A DNA stretch of 7,164 nucleotides from contig JACDDX010000085.1 of assembly GCA_013816685.1 (NCBI GenBank), positions 1 to 7,164 on the forward strand. The letters run 5' to 3'. The DNA is from Gemmatimonadales bacterium (GTDB lineage Bacteria > Gemmatimonadota > Gemmatimonadetes > Gemmatimonadales > GWC2-71-9). Each line of letters opens with the position of its first letter. Within the stretch, counting starts at the first letter, position 1. Shown here in pieces: positions 6,414-7,164 of the stretch. A model generated the notes under the pieces. That model was not told where the DNA came from and did no database searches. It saw nothing but the letters and a program-made list of their open reading frames with translations. The position numbers and the translations under genes are program-made.

Positions 6414-6420
6414 AAGGTGG
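6414..6420 (+). promoter_or_regulatory. Ribosome binding site deciding the start at 6428
   Basis: AAGGTGG lies 7 bases before ATG 6428. It favours this start over the in-frame GTG at 6377, which lies inside the inverted repeat and would add 17 residues without membrane character. Confidence 0.6.
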
Positions 6421-6427
6421 TGCTGAC

Positions 6428-6907
6428 ATGTTAATGCTCGCGCTCTGGCAGGCCGGCACGACTCCGGACTGGGTACCGCCGACCATCGCCATCTCGCTCG
6501 CGGTGCTAGCCCTGTCATTCCTCGCGATGGCCGCAGCCGTCGGTGTGCTGGCCCTTCGCGTCGCCGGGCAGGTGAAGAAGGTCGGCGTGCTCGTGGACGG
6601 CCTCCAGGACGACGTCGCGCGCGCGCTCACGGCCGCCCGGAAGCTGACGGAGCAGGGCCAGGACCTCATGGTGCTGGTGCGGCACGAAGCCGGTGCGTTC
6701 GCGCAGACCAGCCGCCGGCTCCGGCGCAAGGTGACCCGTGGCGCCGACCGGCTCGAGGGCAAGCTCGAGGATCTGGAGACGCTCTACGACGTGCTGCACG
6801 GCGAAGTCGAGGACGCGGCCCTCGACGTAGCTGCTGCCCTCCGCTCCAGCGGTCGGGGTGACGGGATGCTGGGCCGAGTGCGCCGGCTGATGGTGCCGGG
6901 GCGCTGA
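6428..6907 (+). CDS. Small membrane-anchored coiled-coil protein, DUF948-like, function unknown
   Basis: The 159-residue product has one clear N-terminal membrane segment (about 19-43, rich in Ala, Leu and Val). A charged helical region (about 44-140) follows, with heptad-like spacing in stretches such as GVLVDGLQDDVARALTAARKL and LEGKLEDLETLYDVLHGEVE, and a basic Gly/Arg-rich tail ends it. This plan resembles DUF948-type proteins, which are short membrane-anchored coiled coils without an established biochemical role; the family call is by resemblance only. Charge distribution suggests the coil is cytoplasmic: basic residues R44, K50 and K51 directly follow the membrane segment. Another M lies two codons in (6434). 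The stop codon overlaps the next ATG as TGATG, so the two plus-strand genes are probably co-translated. Confidence 0.75.
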   Translation: MLMLALWQAGTTPDWVPPTIAISLAVLALSFLAMAAAVGVLALRVAGQVKKVGVLVDGLQDDVARALTAARKLTEQGQDLMVLVRHEAGAFAQTSRRLRRKVTRGADRLEGKLEDLETLYDVLHGEVEDAALDVAAALRSSGRGDGMLGRVRRLMVPGR

Positions 6908-7164
6908 TGACCCTCCGCCGCCTGGCGCTTGCGCTCGCGGCGGTCGGACTCGTGGTGCTCCTGCTTCCCGAGCAGGCGCATGCCTGGACCCCCGGTACGC
7001 ACGTCTACCTCGGCGAGTCCATCCTCGCCAACCTCGACCTGCTGCCGGTGCCCGTCGGCGACCTGCTCCGGGCCAACCCCTTCGCCTTTCTCTACGGCAA
7101 CATCGCCGCCGACTCCTCCATCGCGAAGCACTACGCCCCCCTCGGCCGCCATTGCCACTACTGG
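6907..7164 (+). CDS. Secreted zinc-dependent phospholipase C-like protein, N-terminal part
   Basis: 86 codons are visible before the right edge. Residues 1-26 are a Sec-type signal peptide: MTLRR, a Leu/Ala/Val core, then PEQAHA. Cleavage after the AHA motif would leave Trp27 as the first residue of the mature protein. In the zinc-dependent phospholipase C family (B. cereus PC-PLC) an N-terminal Trp binds zinc through its free amino group, so this placement supports the call. Other candidate ligands are His32 in WTPGTHVYLGE, Asp69 in GNIAADSS and His82/His84 in GRHCHYW. The visible segment resembles proteins of this family whose substrates are unknown, so phospholipase activity is not shown. 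The ATG overlaps the previous stop codon (TGATG). The missing C-terminal part holds the remaining metal ligands. Confidence 0.8.
   Translation, partial: MTLRRLALALAAVGLVVLLLPEQAHAWTPGTHVYLGESILANLDLLPVPVGDLLRANPFAFLYGNIAADSSIAKHYAPLGRHCHYW

Larger units (their letters stand above)
6277..6427. promoter_or_regulatory. Divergent intergenic region with inverted repeats and weak promoter candidates
   Basis: This is the longest gene-free stretch (151 bases) and must drive murA leftward and probably the plus-strand pair rightward. For murA the minus strand offers TTGACG (6314-6309), 17 bases, GATGTT (6291-6286), which would give an almost leaderless mRNA. For the plus strand TTGCGG (6331-6336), 15 bases, TATGTT (6352-6357) is the best match. 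Both are weak. Three inverted repeats are listed separately. Confidence 0.45.

Noticed and set aside
6377..6427. Upstream GTG start for the coiled-coil protein
   Set aside because: GTG 6377 lies inside an inverted repeat and lacks a ribosome site; ATG 6428 has AAGGTGG at good spacing.

Overview
The window is high-GC bacterial chromosome with core genes on both strands. Seven genes are visible: five complete and two cut by the window edges. The gene families, the GC-rich codon use, the IF2 linker and the MurA subtype suggest a Gram-negative-type lineage such as Gemmatimonadota. That placement is inferred from protein flavour only; no rRNA or other phylogenetic marker was tested.

Region 1 (1-4095, minus strand) is the conserved transcription/translation operon, read right to left as rimP - nusA - L7Ae-like (ylxQ-type) - infB. 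RimP matures the 30S subunit, NusA controls RNA polymerase pausing, termination and antitermination, the small L7Ae-family protein is a putative RNA binder, and IF2 delivers initiator tRNA. infB leaves the window at base 1, so its C-terminal domains are missing. Genes are tightly packed: nusA and the L7Ae-like gene overlap by GTGA, and 11 bases separate that gene from infB. The ylxR gene, often found between nusA and ylxQ, is absent.

Region 2 (about 4096-4200) is the most interesting non-coding stretch. A promoter-like TTGACT-17-TAGCTT overlaps the pgeF stop codon and points at rimP. Between it and the rimP ATG lies a textbook intrinsic terminator (perfect 9-bp stem, run of 8 T) ending 11 bases before the start codon. 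The terminator can end murA-pgeF transcripts, but it also sits inside the apparent leader of the rimP-nusA-infB operon. This suggests attenuation, possibly by NusA itself.

Region 3 (4197-6276, minus strand) holds murA and pgeF, overlapping by 8 bases: the first committed enzyme of peptidoglycan precursor synthesis and a peptidoglycan precursor-editing hydrolase. MurA carries Asp where the fosfomycin-reactive Cys normally sits.

Region 4 (6277-6427) is a divergent intergenic region with several inverted repeats and only weak promoter candidates. Region 5 (6428-7164, plus strand) has a small membrane-anchored coiled-coil protein, coupled by TGATG to the start of a secreted zinc-dependent phospholipase C-like protein that runs off the right edge.

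No tRNA, rRNA, mobile element or CRISPR array was seen, and no gene-free stretch exceeds 151 bases. The window is mostly ordinary core genome. The points worth checking are the leader terminator, the MurA Cys-to-Asp change, the missing ylxR, and an in-phase C7 run at the nusA/L7Ae junction.
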